A stretch of 64,000 nucleotides of DNA. It comes from Branchiostoma floridae (taxonomy: Eukaryota > Chordata > Leptocardii > Amphioxiformes > Branchiostomatidae). This document shows, piece by piece, positions 37,701-45,300 of the stretch. Below the pieces are notes generated by a model that was given only the letters and a program-made list of their open reading frames with translations, made no database searches and had not been told where the DNA came from. The stretch's first letter is position 1; each line of letters begins with the position of its first letter. The stretch is taken from the NCBI RefSeq assembly GCF_000003815.2, contig NC_049995.1:3092788-3156787 (forward strand), read 5' to 3'. The position numbers and the translations under genes are program-made.

Positions 37701-38207
37701 TTCTGTTTCTAACATGTTGTTGTTGTTTACTATTCCTTCTACCATCAACTGTGCGTATCCAACCAGCATAGGTTCTGTTTTATAACCGACAGCTCTTTTC
37801 TTGTCCAGTTCTATAAACTTTCCAGCCACTTTTACAGCTGTAGTCGTCTCCTTGTCTTCAGATTGTTGTTCCTTACCCTGTGACCCATTTGACGTCATTC
37901 CTTGTAAAAGTCTCTCCGCGTATTTGTACCTGTGTTCTATACCTTCTTCCTGATCCCGATGGCCACATCGGACCATAGCAGCCACGTAAAGTGCCAAGGC
38001 CATGTTAAACTTCCCTGCATTTTTCCAGAGTCTTCCCTTCTCCAAGTTCACGTCGCCCAGACTTTTGAGCAGCTCCACTTCCGCCAGCCTGTCCATGTCA
38101 GCCATGGCGTCCACCAGGGCACGGAGGTAGCCTGTCTCCGCACGGGCTAGCCCGTACCTCCTGCCCTTCGCGTCCGCCTCACGGAGTTTCTCACAGACCC
38201 TCAACAT
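9563..38207 (-). CDS. Giant multidomain NTase-TPR-Roc-COR-CARD/TIR/Death-FIIND-GT4 protein
   Basis: Twenty-three exons with GT-AG introns join without a frame break into 9906 nt (3301 aa). Order by residue: helical repeats 1-330; nucleotidyltransferase about 350-800; 16 TPRs about 800-1490; Roc GTPase 1492-1833; COR 1834-2200; CARD-like 2234-2327; TIR-like 2328-2465; Death 2472-2556; FIIND-like ZU5-UPA 2576-2800; linker 2800-2906; GT4 glycosyltransferase 2906-3301. No signal peptide or membrane helix is seen, so it is probably cytosolic. Death-fold, TIR, Roc-COR and FIIND modules are all used in inflammasome, apoptosis or immune scaffolds, so a sensor role is inferred. The start is the ATG in GCCATGTTG at 38207. 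Weakest joins: exon 1 to 2 and exons 20 to 23. Two adjacent genes remain possible, but the GT4 exon has no start of its own and this is the only upstream gene on the strand. Confidence 0.72.
11231..11323 (-). CDS. Exon 22: linker before glycosyltransferase
   Basis: Ninety-three nt, phase 1 to 1, with acceptor GCTTGCTAG and donor CAG|GTAGGA. It encodes an acidic, Pro-rich linker ([18 protein letters not shown]). It has no fold signature; it is accepted because its phase joins exon 21 to the GT4 exon exactly. Confidence 0.55.
11352..11574. repeat. Palindromic repeat interrupted by assembly gap
   Basis: GCGCTAACACTTGCCCCGCC before the gap (11377-11476) pairs with GGCGGGGCATTAACG after it. The post-gap segment from 11526 is identical to 36390 onward, which also abuts a gap. 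Hairpin structure probably caused both assembly breaks. Confidence 0.6.
11526..12217. mobile_element. Nonautonomous DNA element, copy A
   Basis: Nearly identical (about 98 percent by eye) to 36390-37091. Inverted ends ATTATCATATAGCC (11576) and GGCTATATGATAAT (ending 12217) bound most of it. An internal hairpin, AAGTGGTCGGTTATT...AATAACCGACCACTT, lies near 12112-12147. There is no ORF. Its right end stops 3 bp short of exon 21, directly after the splice donor GT. Confidence 0.8.
12220..12324 (-). CDS. Exon 21: basic linker
   Basis: One hundred five nt, phase 1 to 1, acceptor ATTTATTCAG, donor ACAG|GTATTA. It encodes [18 protein letters not shown] and onward, a low-complexity basic to Ser/Thr-rich linker. 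An earlier donor (TCT|GTGAGG) exists but breaks phase with exon 22. Confidence 0.55.
12493..12661 (-). CDS. Exon 20: end of UPA region
   Basis: Fifty-six codons after the acceptor ATCTTCAG, opening [18 protein letters not shown] and ending with an acidic stretch. It continues the last UPA strand from exon 19 (ISPK|RLMF), matching the SPKEL-F pattern at the end of UPA domains. Donor CTTG|GTAATT. Confidence 0.7.
12869..13006 (-). CDS. Exon 19: UPA domain, C-terminal strands
   Basis: Forty-six codons, phase 0 to 0, beginning [10 protein letters not shown] and ending [10 protein letters not shown]. In FIIND and UNC5/PIDD/ankyrin proteins the UPA module shows the same late L-PGD-Y...-ISPKEL pattern. 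Confidence 0.72.
13167..13420 (-). CDS. Exon 18: ZU5-UPA junction with FIIND-type His/Ser pair
   Basis: The exon encodes the end of ZU5 and the start of UPA. The stretch [17 protein letters not shown] aligns without gaps to the NLRP1 and CARD8 self-cleavage region, placing a His (codon 13337-13335, about residue 2682) at the catalytic His and a Ser (codon 13310-13308, about residue 2691) at the nucleophile. The residue before Ser is Gly rather than Phe. [12 protein letters not shown] begins the UPA. Self-cleavage is inferred from these residues only. Confidence 0.72.
13675..13904 (-). CDS. Exon 17: ZU5 domain of FIIND-like module
   Basis: [20 protein letters not shown] and [15 protein letters not shown]...[11 protein letters not shown] reproduce the FIIND/ZU5 core (CPDTGL..., VAGPLFDI, VHLPHFV in NLRP1-type proteins). 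Phase 2 to 1. Confidence 0.78.
14108..14169 (-). CDS. Exon 16: Death-to-ZU5 linker
   Basis: Sixty-two nt, acceptor ACATCTCAG, encoding [20 protein letters not shown] and ending at a split Trp codon, donor TG|GTGAGT. Phase 0 to 2 fits both neighbours. Confidence 0.7.
14581..14697. repeat. Foldback element in intron
   Basis: Arms 14581-14630 and 14656-14697 are inverted copies (CCAAGCAGAGG...CCTCTGCTTGG). The right end is about 30 bp from the Death-domain donor at 14728. A related inverted pair is at 55085-55266. Confidence 0.75.
14729..14979 (-). CDS. Exon 15: Death domain
   Basis: A classic Death-domain pattern fills the exon: [18 protein letters not shown], then VLDEM, then [10 protein letters not shown], then [19 protein letters not shown]. 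Death domains mediate homotypic assembly in apoptosis and NF-kB signalling. Acceptor TTCGACAG, donor AAG|GTGAGA, phase 1 to 0. Confidence 0.88.
15060..15142. repeat. Retroelement-like 3' end with (GGTA)n tail
   Basis: A body matching 715-775 is followed by six GGTA units. It lies in the intron upstream of the Death exon. Confidence 0.5.
15399..15420 (-). CDS. Exon 14: 22-nt micro-exon
   Basis: LVIDDQE plus one base, between acceptor TTTTTACAG and donor GAAG|GTGAGT. Phase 0 to 1 is exactly what the TIR-like and Death exons need, and the splice sites are strong. Confidence 0.65.
15524..15936 (-). CDS. Exon 13: TIR-like domain
   Basis: About 137 residues with alternating beta/alpha pattern: [14 protein letters not shown] (strand A, helix A), [21 protein letters not shown] (strand C region), [19 protein letters not shown] (strand D). 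This matches TIR layout. The residue four after the box Trp is Asp, with Glu two further on, so NAD hydrolase chemistry is uncertain; an assembly role is equally likely. The donor AAG|GTTTTG is weak. Confidence 0.72.
16137..16418 (-). CDS. Exon 12: CARD-like death-fold domain
   Basis: Ninety-four codons, phase 1 to 1. The segment [20 protein letters not shown] followed by [21 protein letters not shown] and a helix ending LPEFKDLF has the helix spacing of a CARD (helix 2 Leu...D..I, then Ile/Leu-rich helix, then K-RG turn). The assignment is by pattern only; another six-helix death fold is possible. Confidence 0.65.
16635..16693 (-). CDS. Exon 11: short linker
   Basis: Fifty-nine nt, acceptor CATACTAG, donor ACAG|GTAATC, encoding [19 protein letters not shown]. 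Phase 2 to 1 connects COR to the CARD-like exon. Confidence 0.65.
16961..18102 (-). CDS. Exon 10: COR domain
   Basis: Three hundred eighty residues after acceptor TTCTACAG, phase 0 to 2. [25 protein letters not shown] and [22 protein letters not shown] are hallmark COR segments, followed by [16 protein letters not shown] and a beta-rich region. COR domains mediate dimerisation of Roco proteins and couple to the preceding Roc GTPase. Confidence 0.85.
18381..18517 (-). CDS. Exon 9: Roc GTPase, G4 motif
   Basis: Starts [13 protein letters not shown] and ends [19 protein letters not shown] is the guanine-specificity motif (N/TKxD). Acceptor TCTCCACAG, donor CAG|GTATGG, phase 1 to 0. Confidence 0.85.
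18640..18945. repeat. Fragment of GGGCCCCCTAGCGGC-type repeat family
   Basis: CAGCATAACTCAAGAATGTC and the following segment match the 5' part of the copies at 27004 and 62993. It lies in the Roc intron. Confidence 0.45.
19232..19639 (-). CDS. Exon 8: Roc GTPase, G3 motif
   Basis: One hundred thirty-six codons. A Lys/Glu-rich front leads into [24 protein letters not shown] is the G3 (switch II) DxGGQ motif of Roc domains. Then [11 protein letters not shown]. Phase 1 to 1. Confidence 0.85.
19775..19849 (-). CDS. Exon 7: symmetric mini-exon in Roc insert
   Basis: Seventy-five nt, phase 1 to 1, encoding [18 protein letters not shown] and onward; acidic and disordered. Because it is symmetric it could be skipped without frame change. 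Confidence 0.65.
19895..20098. repeat. MITE with TACTGTAAA termini
   Basis: Ends TACTGTAAA and TTTACAGTA are inverted copies. The interior is full of CGCGGT/ACCGCG inverted motifs (TTCGCGG...CCGCGAA). About 204 bp, in the intron between exons 6 and 7. Confidence 0.7.
20433..20519 (-). CDS. Exon 6: symmetric mini-exon in Roc insert
   Basis: Eighty-seven nt, phase 1 to 1, encoding [20 protein letters not shown] and onward. It is Ser/Thr/Glu/Lys rich, a probable flexible phospho-acceptor segment. Confidence 0.65.
20654..20728 (-). CDS. Exon 5: symmetric mini-exon in Roc insert
   Basis: Seventy-five nt, phase 1 to 1, acceptor CTCTTTGCAG, encoding [20 protein letters not shown] and onward. Amphipathic rather than globular. 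Confidence 0.65.
21419..21661 (-). CDS. Exon 4: Roc GTPase P-loop
   Basis: Eighty-one codons, phase 1 to 1, acceptor [29 protein letters not shown] is a Walker A/G1 motif (GxxxxGKT) typical of Roc domains. Donor CCAG|GTGAGA. Confidence 0.87.
22101..25778 (-). CDS. Exon 3: nucleotidyltransferase domain plus 16 TPRs
   Basis: A single 3678-nt exon, phase 1 to 1. The front (to about 24240) carries helical repeats and a nucleotidyltransferase core: [19 protein letters not shown] has the GS...DxE signature of the DUF294/GlnD-type Pol-beta superfamily, with Gly-Ser near residue 431 and carboxylates Asp443 and Glu445. The rear (about 24230-22110) is 16 tandem TPRs of about 44 residues of the kinesin-light-chain type ([20 protein letters not shown]). 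Amphioxus is known to carry many related NTase-TPR proteins; that relation is recalled, not searched. TPRs likely bind ligand or partner. Confidence 0.88.
22110..24230. repeat. 16-copy 132-bp tandem repeat (TPR-coding)
   Basis: Each unit codes one TPR. Units are highly alike, most strikingly 22327-22468 and 23518-23659, which differ at a single visible base. Two units have small in-frame indels (GDTAH and GELEKTAH at the repeat junction). Confidence 0.9.
26291..26478. repeat. MITE with about 40-bp inverted ends
   Basis: Left arm 26291-26332 (GTCACTGTGGCC...) and right arm 26439-26478 (...GGCCATAGTGAC) are inverted copies around a TA/GATGAT-rich centre. A half-copy of the left arm, inverted, lies at about 25870-25950. 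Confidence 0.7.
26500..26640. repeat. Interspersed repeat, pair with 56186-56330
   Basis: The reverse complement of this segment matches 56186-56330 (GAGGTCACCTGAGT, CAGACCCTTGCGATTTAG, CCCACCCAATAACAATA in the same order). No ORF. Confidence 0.6.
26641..26850 (-). mobile_element. tRNA-derived SINE, partial
   Basis: Read on the minus strand, a tRNA-like head (TGGCGCAGCGG A box, and a degraded B box in GAGCTCGAATCC) is followed by a body with CACGTTAAAGAACCC and CACACGTGCGATGGTGCGG, both shared with the copies at 28946 and 34509. Confidence 0.75.
27004..27960. repeat. Interspersed element with GGGCCCCCTAGCGGC cores
   Basis: Starts TACCTTTGCCAGAATGGCTAAGG, a short palindrome after TA. It carries two GGGCCCCCTAGCGGC blocks (27149 and 27281) and several ATTTGCATAATTAAT motifs. 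The same order occurs at 40801-41862 and 62993-63330. Noncoding. Confidence 0.7.
28515..28722. repeat. Interspersed repeat, copy 2 of 2
   Basis: Pairs with 951-1262; it shows the same block order and the same terminal ATATTTC/GAAATATA palindrome. Confidence 0.5.
28946..29325 (+). mobile_element. tRNA-derived SINE
   Basis: The head contains A box TGGCGCAGCGG and B box GGGTTCGAACCC with tRNA-like spacing, so it is not an intact tRNA gene but a SINE promoter. The body has CACGTTAAAGAACCC and GCACACGTGCGATGGTG. It ends in (CCAAA)n. It sits in the 9.6-kb intron of the giant gene. Confidence 0.85.
29500..29760. repeat. Interspersed repeat related to 34990-35245
   Basis: Shares CATGAAAATCCATCCA, CAGCTTC and TACCG(A/C)(C/A)GG(A)AAA segments with 34430-34508 and 35011-35245. 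No coding evidence. Confidence 0.5.
30148..31615 (-). pseudogene. CR1/L2-like non-LTR retrotransposon, 5'-truncated and frameshifted
   Basis: The frame 31609-31325 encodes [13 protein letters not shown] (RT motif 1-2). A frameshift near 31350 moves into 31332-30148 with motif [12 protein letters not shown], motif [11 protein letters not shown], catalytic YADD and the typical C-terminal [17 protein letters not shown]. The endonuclease is missing and the frame is broken, so it is immobile. It lies in the giant gene's intron between exons 2 and 3, in the same orientation as the host gene. Confidence 0.87.
31758..33786. mobile_element. pogo/Tigger-like DNA transposon, decayed
   Basis: Terminal inverted repeats CAGTCAAACCTGCCC and GGGCAGGTTTGACTG are each flanked by TA, the target duplication of the Tc1/mariner superfamily. 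Near both ends a GACAGGTGGTCGCTGAGAAG motif repeats. About 2 kb. A minus-strand remnant at about 33054-32897 ends IDDFFKKS, like the C-termini of pogo-class transposases. No intact transposase is present. Confidence 0.75.
34501..35010 (-). mobile_element. tRNA-derived SINE with target duplication
   Basis: The element 34509-35002 on the minus strand has B-box-like GGTTCGAATCC at the right, and body blocks CACGTTAAAGAACCC and GCACACGTGCGATGGTG reversed. At the left is a (TTTA)n run, the reversed tail. Direct repeats CTTTCTAC at 34501-34508 and 35003-35010 are the target-site duplication. It split an older interspersed repeat. Confidence 0.85.
35375..35470 (-). CDS. Exon 2: helical repeat
   Basis: [20 protein letters not shown] and [11 protein letters not shown] form a TPR-like helix pair. 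The donor AAAG|GTAATT (phase 1) fits exon 3 exactly. The 5' boundary is less sure: acceptor CATAG at 35471 keeps phase with an exon 1 donor at 37507; an upstream acceptor (TACAG at 35482) would not. Confidence 0.65.
36390..37091. mobile_element. Nonautonomous DNA element, copy B
   Basis: Near-identical copy of 11526-12217, differing by a roughly 9-bp insertion in the central hairpin and a few substitutions. Its left side is cut by the gap 36290-36389. It lies in the intron between exons 1 and 2 of the same gene that hosts copy A. Confidence 0.8.
37508..38207 (-). CDS. Exon 1: N-terminal helical repeats
   Basis: The first 233 residues start [15 protein letters not shown] at an ATG in good Kozak context (GCCATGT). 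Repeated helix pairs are visible: [14 protein letters not shown]...[12 protein letters not shown] and [14 protein letters not shown]...[12 protein letters not shown], matching a third in exon 3. This is the standard front of amphioxus NTase-TPR proteins as I recall them. The donor could be A|GTGTGA or two bases later; only the former keeps phase. Confidence 0.8.
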
Positions 38208-40799
38208 GGCGGAATTCTCCTAGGATAACGGCTGTAAAAGGAATAATCTTGAATGATCCCCTTGCTAGCTTTATGACTTGAACAAACACAGGTCAGAAAA
38301 AAATATCCAGTCGTGTAATAGAATTGCATAAAAATTGATGAGTCATGGATAAGTCTACATGTATGTATCACCAAAAGAAGCATAAGAAAGAGCATTGTAA
38401 ACAGGGGCTGCCTTGGCCTGGCACTTGCTGCCATAATTTTTTGGTTTACGTATCCTGTCCCAAATTTGGACTATTTTATACTACGTTATCTTCAGAATGC
38501 ATCTGGATCTAAACCAACACGGTTGTCCTACCTTCTCGAGTGCCACCTATGCGCTGTGTCTTCAAGGAAACGGCGTCTCCTTGACCGGAGTTTTAAGGCG
38601 AAGCCTTAACTGCGAAGTCTAGTACGCCCCTCCCCTTCCGCTGCCCCAACCTGTTACCTGGCTACTTAGATAACCAAACTTCTTACCTGGCTACGTAGCT
38701 ACACAGTCAGATAACCATTGACTTTTGTTGACGTCAGCGCACTCATGACGGTCACGCGACAAGCAGGGGACAAAGTCCACCTGCGTGTTTTTATTCAATA
38801 ACACATGACAAAAACAATGGGGCGCGGCAAGTTATAAAAACTTATTTTAACACTTGTTTTTGTCACGCCAGGTGCATTTATCTTGCTATATCGATGGGTT
38901 TCTTAGAAGGCAAATGTTTACCTGGAAAGATGGCTACATCGATTAACATGAATTATAATGTCCTTGTTCACATGATGATGCAGATAATGTCCTTATTTGC
39001 ATGTTATATTAACTATGTTAGCTTCCATGAGAATAACACAAGTCATTAGAAGTATGACAGTCTCATCAAAGCAACGAAGCCTATTGTAGCATTCACTCAT
39101 TAATTATGTCATGGAGCCATAATTTGCATAATTCATGTTTAATGGTGGTCAAGTTTTATCAAAAGCCCTGATGCTGCAAGTAGGAAATTCGCATAATTAC
39201 CGTCTATGAAATTAGACTTAATTACTATGCAAACTAGTTCTTCTCTTTCTCAGTTGCATATGAAACATGGTTGTATAGTACTACAATCTTCTTTGTAAAC
39301 TTTCCACACGTATTCTTAAAATTAGATCCTAACTAATAATATTTTCATTCATTCATTCACCACCACTGATTTTGGTCCAAACAATTGGAGCCAAGAGACG
39401 TATTTTTTTCATCTTGATTTATTTCAACATTCTATAGAATTGCTGTGAATATGATACAAATATTTACAGGTTAATCTATGCAAAACGCTAGAAATAAATT
39501 CTGCCTGAAACAAACATAACGTTATAGAACGTACACTAAAAAGCTTGATCTCTCTTTTACTTTTTACGTTTTAGACCAATAAGGTATACTTAGCCACTGA
39601 TAATCATACAATCTGGAGCTCTGTTGTCTCTAGGGTACTAAGATATTTCGCCCGCCTGTTCATTGGTGCATTGGGGATTTTTAGTGTGTTTGTTTCAATT
39701 ACAGAAATATACCCATGCTTAGTAGAGCAGGGGCCTGTAAAAACACCCCTATGCCGGCCCGTTGAAAATGATCACCAGGTTACAGCATAAGTAAACAAAT
39801 ATTTGTCTTATTCCCCTTGGGGTAATGCTAGTATCTAGATGGTAATTACGCACTTTGGTTCTTGTTTTACATACACATTTAACTACATACACAAGAACGA
39901 TTATAATAGAAAAATAGTCGTGGTAGACAAGCAAACATTTACAGCAATTTGCCCTTAAAATTTTATATGTGCACAAACAAAATATGAACAATTTCACCAT
40001 GACGTAATTACATAACAAAGGCTGCATAAGCATCTGAAGCTTATATGAAATATAAAGTATGATCTGTGAAAACAAACTGTTTGCCTTATGTATTTCATAT
40101 ATTGATCAATCATTATGGGTCAACTGCTACTGTAACAATGGTATTACATAAAAAAATCAAATTAAGCATTTGTAGTGGAATTACCGTGAATGCTAAGTTT
40201 ACTGCTTTATTTTATAAGCTACAAAAGTTATGACTCGAAACGAAAGATCATATTCCCATTTACACTATAATATCCACTTTGATATATACAGTGTATCACT
40301 AATATACTACAACAAACATCTCTAGTTCTAAAAGTCTCGTTTGGCCCCATATGAAAATCAACTAAAATTTATTAATTTTACGTTTTGGACAAACAATGAC
40401 AAATGTGGCACTACACTCAAGTTGACAACTTATTTTAACAGTGCCACTAAAATATACAACGTACAAAGAACAACATTCTTCATAAGGTAAAAGCTAGACG
40501 CATAGCCTTATTGAGGCCCCTCCTTTTTCTTTTTTACTTCTTTTTCTTAACATTCATGTGATTGATATGAAACCCTAAGATCAATTTTAAGAACAACATA
40601 AGAAACCTGCCTTTTTGCAAATCTCGCGTCACATCGCAGCTATCACGTGCCGATTGTCTCGTGAGTTGAAGAAGACAGCGAGAATAAAATATTCGTGCTG
40701 TATTGAATGATTTAAGATGTTACAAAGTAGCTACATAACCTTATTTATCTTTGGAACAATAGCCCATCAACATTTTTGCGTTATCTTTGTACTATGATT
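38208..40799. other. Noncoding interval upstream of giant gene
   Basis: Should hold the promoter of the giant gene (minus strand) in the first few hundred bases, though no core element is certain. Beyond, AT-rich sequence with scattered TTTGCATAATTAAT motifs; no exon supported. Confidence 0.45.
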
Positions 40800-40800
40800 A

Positions 40801-41862
40801 CCTCCATGAAATGTCATGGAGGTTATATTTTACCCTGCGTTTGTGTGTCTGTCTGTCTGTCTGTGTGTTTGTGTGTGTGTATGTAAACAAGATAACTCAA
40901 GAATAGCTGGGTGGATTGGTTTCATACTTGGTGTGTTGGTAGTGTGTGATGAAAGCTGGAAATGATTAGATTTTGGGCCCCCTAGCGGCTCCCCTTGGTA
41001 CTGCAGCGCAACTTCCGGTTTTGCTATCTTGGTGTTCTGAACATGCTATGGTCACGATTTTTAAGTGTTAGATAGCTCTTGTGCTCAGGAAGAAATGACC
41101 TAAGTTTGGGCCCCCTAGCGTCTAGTTTTGGGATAGCCAGGGGCATTTTTGTCAAAAACTTCTGAAGACGATAACTCAAGAAGGGAACAACGGATTTTCA
41201 TCATTTTTGGTATGTAGGTACCTTAGACAATGTTGTACATGATAAGATACTAATTATACAAAATAGGAGCACATTTGCATAATTAATGAGAATATTCTAT
41301 CATAGCAGTTTTTTCAATGTATCTCTTGTTCCAGACATGCTATGGTCTTGACATTTAGGTGGTAGATAGCTGTTAGTGCCATAAACAAGTGGGGCAAGTT
41401 TCAGCCCCCTAACATTCAATTGTGGAATTGCAGGGGTGTTTTTGTCAAGACACTCCAAAGAGGATAACTGCAGAAAGGAACGACGGATTGCCTGCATTTT
41501 AGGCATGCAGGTAGCTTAGGCAAAGATGTTCATAATGATATACATGTTATGCAAATGAGGACTTAATTTGCATTATTAATGAGGAAATTGTATAGTTCCA
41601 TTGTTTTCAATAACTGGACCTCAATACATGTAACACATGTTAATTATGATAGGTGGAATATAAGCAGATACCAAATATGGTAATAAGGAACTTATTTGCA
41701 TGATTTATGTAAAAATTGCAAAACCACTTTATGATTAATAATGGGAATTTTATAATTGTGACATGTCTACGTTAGTCAATGATGAACAACACCATGCATA
41801 AATTATGTTAATTTGTTAGTCAATTGCATGAAATTTACGAAAGCTCTAAAATTTCATGGAGG
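40801..41862. mobile_element. TA-flanked DNA element with CCTCCATGAAAT ends
   Basis: Inverted ends CCTCCATGAAAT and ATTTCATGGAGG are each bordered by TA. The interior has two GGGCCCCCTAGCG blocks (40975 and 41108) and ATTTGCATAATTAATGAG motifs, shared with 27004-27960. No transposase ORF, so nonautonomous. Confidence 0.7.
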
Positions 41863-42041
41863 TATGAGGTCGCCGAACTCTAGTTTTTTTTATTTTTTAT
41901 ATATTGATCTTATGGGGTGGTCCCTTCAGTCAGCAGACTGATTTTCAAGGGAGCCCTGTATAATATCACAGTGATTCTCTTTCTACGCATTTCAAAAATT
42001 CAATAAAAGTCTGACGATCGACGCTAATTAAGGTTACGTCA

Positions 42042-42333
42042 TCAGGGCAGGTCGTGAGCAGGCGGCGGTGGCGGCCAGCTTTCCCTCAGGCCCTGCAGGA
42101 AATGTAGACTGCTCTCGTACTCATTTCCGCCAGGCGGCGTTCCTGAACCGTCGTCGCTGCTCGGCGACTCGTAAAACGCGTTGGGGGAGGGTGTCGGGAT
42201 CTCGTAGACGTTTTCTGACGAGTGCGCGAAGGGACGAGTGCGCGTGCGCGCTTCTAAGCCCAAGGTGGTGTTCTTGTTCTCAAAGACGACGTCTGGCATC
42301 TCGACCACCTGTTGTCTGTTGTTCTGTTGTTTT
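42042..42333 (-). CDS. Receptor exon 8: cytoplasmic tail
   Basis: Ninety-seven residues, rich in Pro, Ser, Asn. VYEIP and FYESP give two YxxP sites about 13 residues apart, then EYESS, then [11 protein letters not shown] at the C-terminus (SH3/WW/EVH1-type target). A minus-strand AATAAA lies at 41893-41888. Confidence 0.8.
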
Positions 42334-45300
42334 CTATTTGTAATAAAAAAAATAATGACAATGATATTGCCCAATGACAATAACCTTTACTGCATGACCA
42401 TGCCCAACATGGGCAAAATGAATTGAGTTTTGTAACTAAGGTCTTGAGAGGTTACGTTATATTTTAATCATTTCTCTCTCCTTAACAAATTGTGTAGAAA
42501 AATGTACATTTTTTTCATTGCATTGTAATTTTGGGACGACATCATTAATCATACGTAAACGTTTCATCCATTGTTGAAGTACATGATTTTTGCACATATC
42601 TGTGTAGTAAAGTAAAGGCAAGTAAGATTAAATATAACCAAAATACTAACGCTGTGGGCGTCTGTCGAAGGCTTTCAGGAGGACATTTGCACTCACGTGA
42701 CGAACCCGCCATGTTTGATGATTAAACTTGGAAGTTGTCACGTGGCGGTCGCGTGAACAGTGCATGCATGAATCCCCAAATCTACAGTTCTCACTCTTTC
42801 AGGTTTGCACAATCAGATTAGTGGATGTGACACTAACAGAAAAACAATAAAACAGTAAATAAAAACATTGACGCACCTTTTGGTGAGAACGACAGCCAAC
42901 ATTATTGTACAAAGCACGAGCACTACTACGCCTGCGCCGACTGCTATCCCTATGATCAGCACCCAGTTGGTATCTGCAAAATAAATTTTAAAAATCAGCC
43001 ACTCACTCATTGGTCAAACTGCTGATTATCGTGCTATCATTAGTTTACTTGAAATGCTAATTGTGATGGACAGTCATGGTTGGATCAAAGCTTCATCAGA
43101 CAGGTTCTTGTGATAGCATCCTTACCACAGCGACACCTTGCGGGAAGAAACAGGAGGACTTAGGCCCTCAGCAATTGTCAAAACGATTGCCAGATGAAAG
43201 TTGTTTAGTAGCATTTGTGATCTAGAAAACAAATCGTCGTCGGTCTTTCTTTAAAATCTACTGGTTGGTAGAGCCAGTCACTTCAACCACGAAATTTTCC
43301 CAATATTCAGCTTGAGGTTAATAGAAAACTATTGGGGGAATAAAGCAATAACATACTGAAGTCTTGGTGGGTGTGCGGTTCTATGAGAAGATCGTCTTTC
43401 GGTGGCCAGCACGCTTCCCGCCACTCAGCTGACTCGTTATACACAGTGGTCCGGTTAAGAGCTGTGTGTGATATATAAGTATGTATAACAGTTTATCATT
43501 CGGCGACTCGTTATACACAGTGGTCCGGTTAAGAGCTGCGTGTGGTATAAATGTGTATAACAGCTCAACATTTAACATGTGTGATAATTATGTATAACAG
43601 CTCAACATTCAGCCGATTCGTTTTACACAGTGGTTCGGTTATGAGCTGTGTGTGATATATAAGTATGTATAGCAGCTCAACATTAAACAGCCTCGTTGTA
43701 CACAGTGTTACTGTGTGTGATAAACATTTCAAATAATTTCTAGTAGCTCAACATTCAGACTCGTTATACACAGTACTAGTGTGATAAATATTTGTAACTG
43801 TTCAACGGTTCCTACAAAAGTGCACTGAACAATGCATGACCTTCAACTGACCTTGATATGTCATAACGAATCCACGCCCTGTCTTACTTGACGCAGACCG
43901 GAAGGAGATGTGTAACGTTTCGGCACAGGTGATTCCGACTTCCGGTATGACGTCACCCGTGAAGGTAGTCCTGAATCCAGCGGCTGGATCCTCCATCGCG
44001 ATGACGTCACCATCCGACAGTTGGAGCATGGTGAACTCTAGATCGATCACGTGATATTCGGGCACTGTGATTGTCCACGTGCACGTCACGTGTTTGGTGT
44101 AGTTGCCAGGGAAACCAGGTGAGTAGATGAAGCCGTCTGTATCTGTCAAGTTCCCGCCACACGCCCCCATAGTAGCTGGAGTATGTAAATGCTATGTTAA
44201 TCAAATGCTATGTTAATCAAAGGTACGTATTTGTGTAAAGATCATGCGTACATTTTGCATAACAGATTGTTGCAAGTTGGGGCAACATTTTCTAGCCGGC
44301 GTTTGCGGGAATGGATATTATAATCAAAAGACCACAAAACACATTAAAAGAATAGTCATGGCCACAATTGTGTGAATATCTCTTGCCATATACTTAAAAT
44401 TTCCCGCAAACAGTCCTGTTGTGCGTCGGCTGAAAATATGTGACCTAAGACAGTAAAAGCCAGTTAAATGCACAACGGATTACCGCACACTTCTGTTAAC
44501 TGCAAGGAATCCCAAAACCCCGTACCGGTGCAGTCCAGCTGGATAACTTCGCATTATTGCGCATTGCGGATAATATTTAATTGCACGAAATACGCTGGGG
44601 TGTGCATTTAAGCGGATTCTACTATATTATTTTTATAAGCGCCCCTTACCGTCGTATATTGTGAGTCTGTTGCTATTTTCCAGGTAGCCACTGCCACACA
44701 CTTGGTCCGGGTCCCCGGCACACTGGTCCTGGCACTCTCGGTCCTTCCGTCTGTTCCCCAGCCGAGTGAAATGCTCGTCCTGACCGCAGAAACACTCCGT
44801 CCCTCGCTGGGCCCCGGCGTACTTGTACCCGAGTCCTCGGCAATGTTCGGTACACATCTGAATGGTCATCGCGAATGTTCGGAGGTACTCGTGATAGAAC
44901 ACTCGGTCGTCGGGGAGAAGGAAGTCTCGGTAGCAGCCGAGATATCCGGGGACTGAAAAAAAGAGCACAATAATGTGGTGCAATTGCTCATAAAATGTAA
45001 TATTTGCTTTTGGCATAGCGTGTCCTCCAGTAGATATGTATAAAATACATCTGCAAATCGATATATGATGCAGATTTCCTTGCTTCAGACTTGCTGCATT
45101 GCTGTTTCTCGCCGCTAATGTAGTTTTTTTTTTATTATTCTGTTTTCTTTAGCCAGGGTAGCCCAACTCAGTGTATCACACTGCTTTACAGTGGGGCCAG
45201 AACACAATCCCAAACGTGGCTAAGTTTGTATCCCCCCACGTATCCTTTCATCACATGGCTTAATTTTCATTGTCAGAAGACAGCCTCCTTGATCCACCGG

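Noticed and set aside
42068-42343. Arg-rich plus-strand ORF
   Set aside because: Shadow of the receptor cytoplasmic-tail exon.
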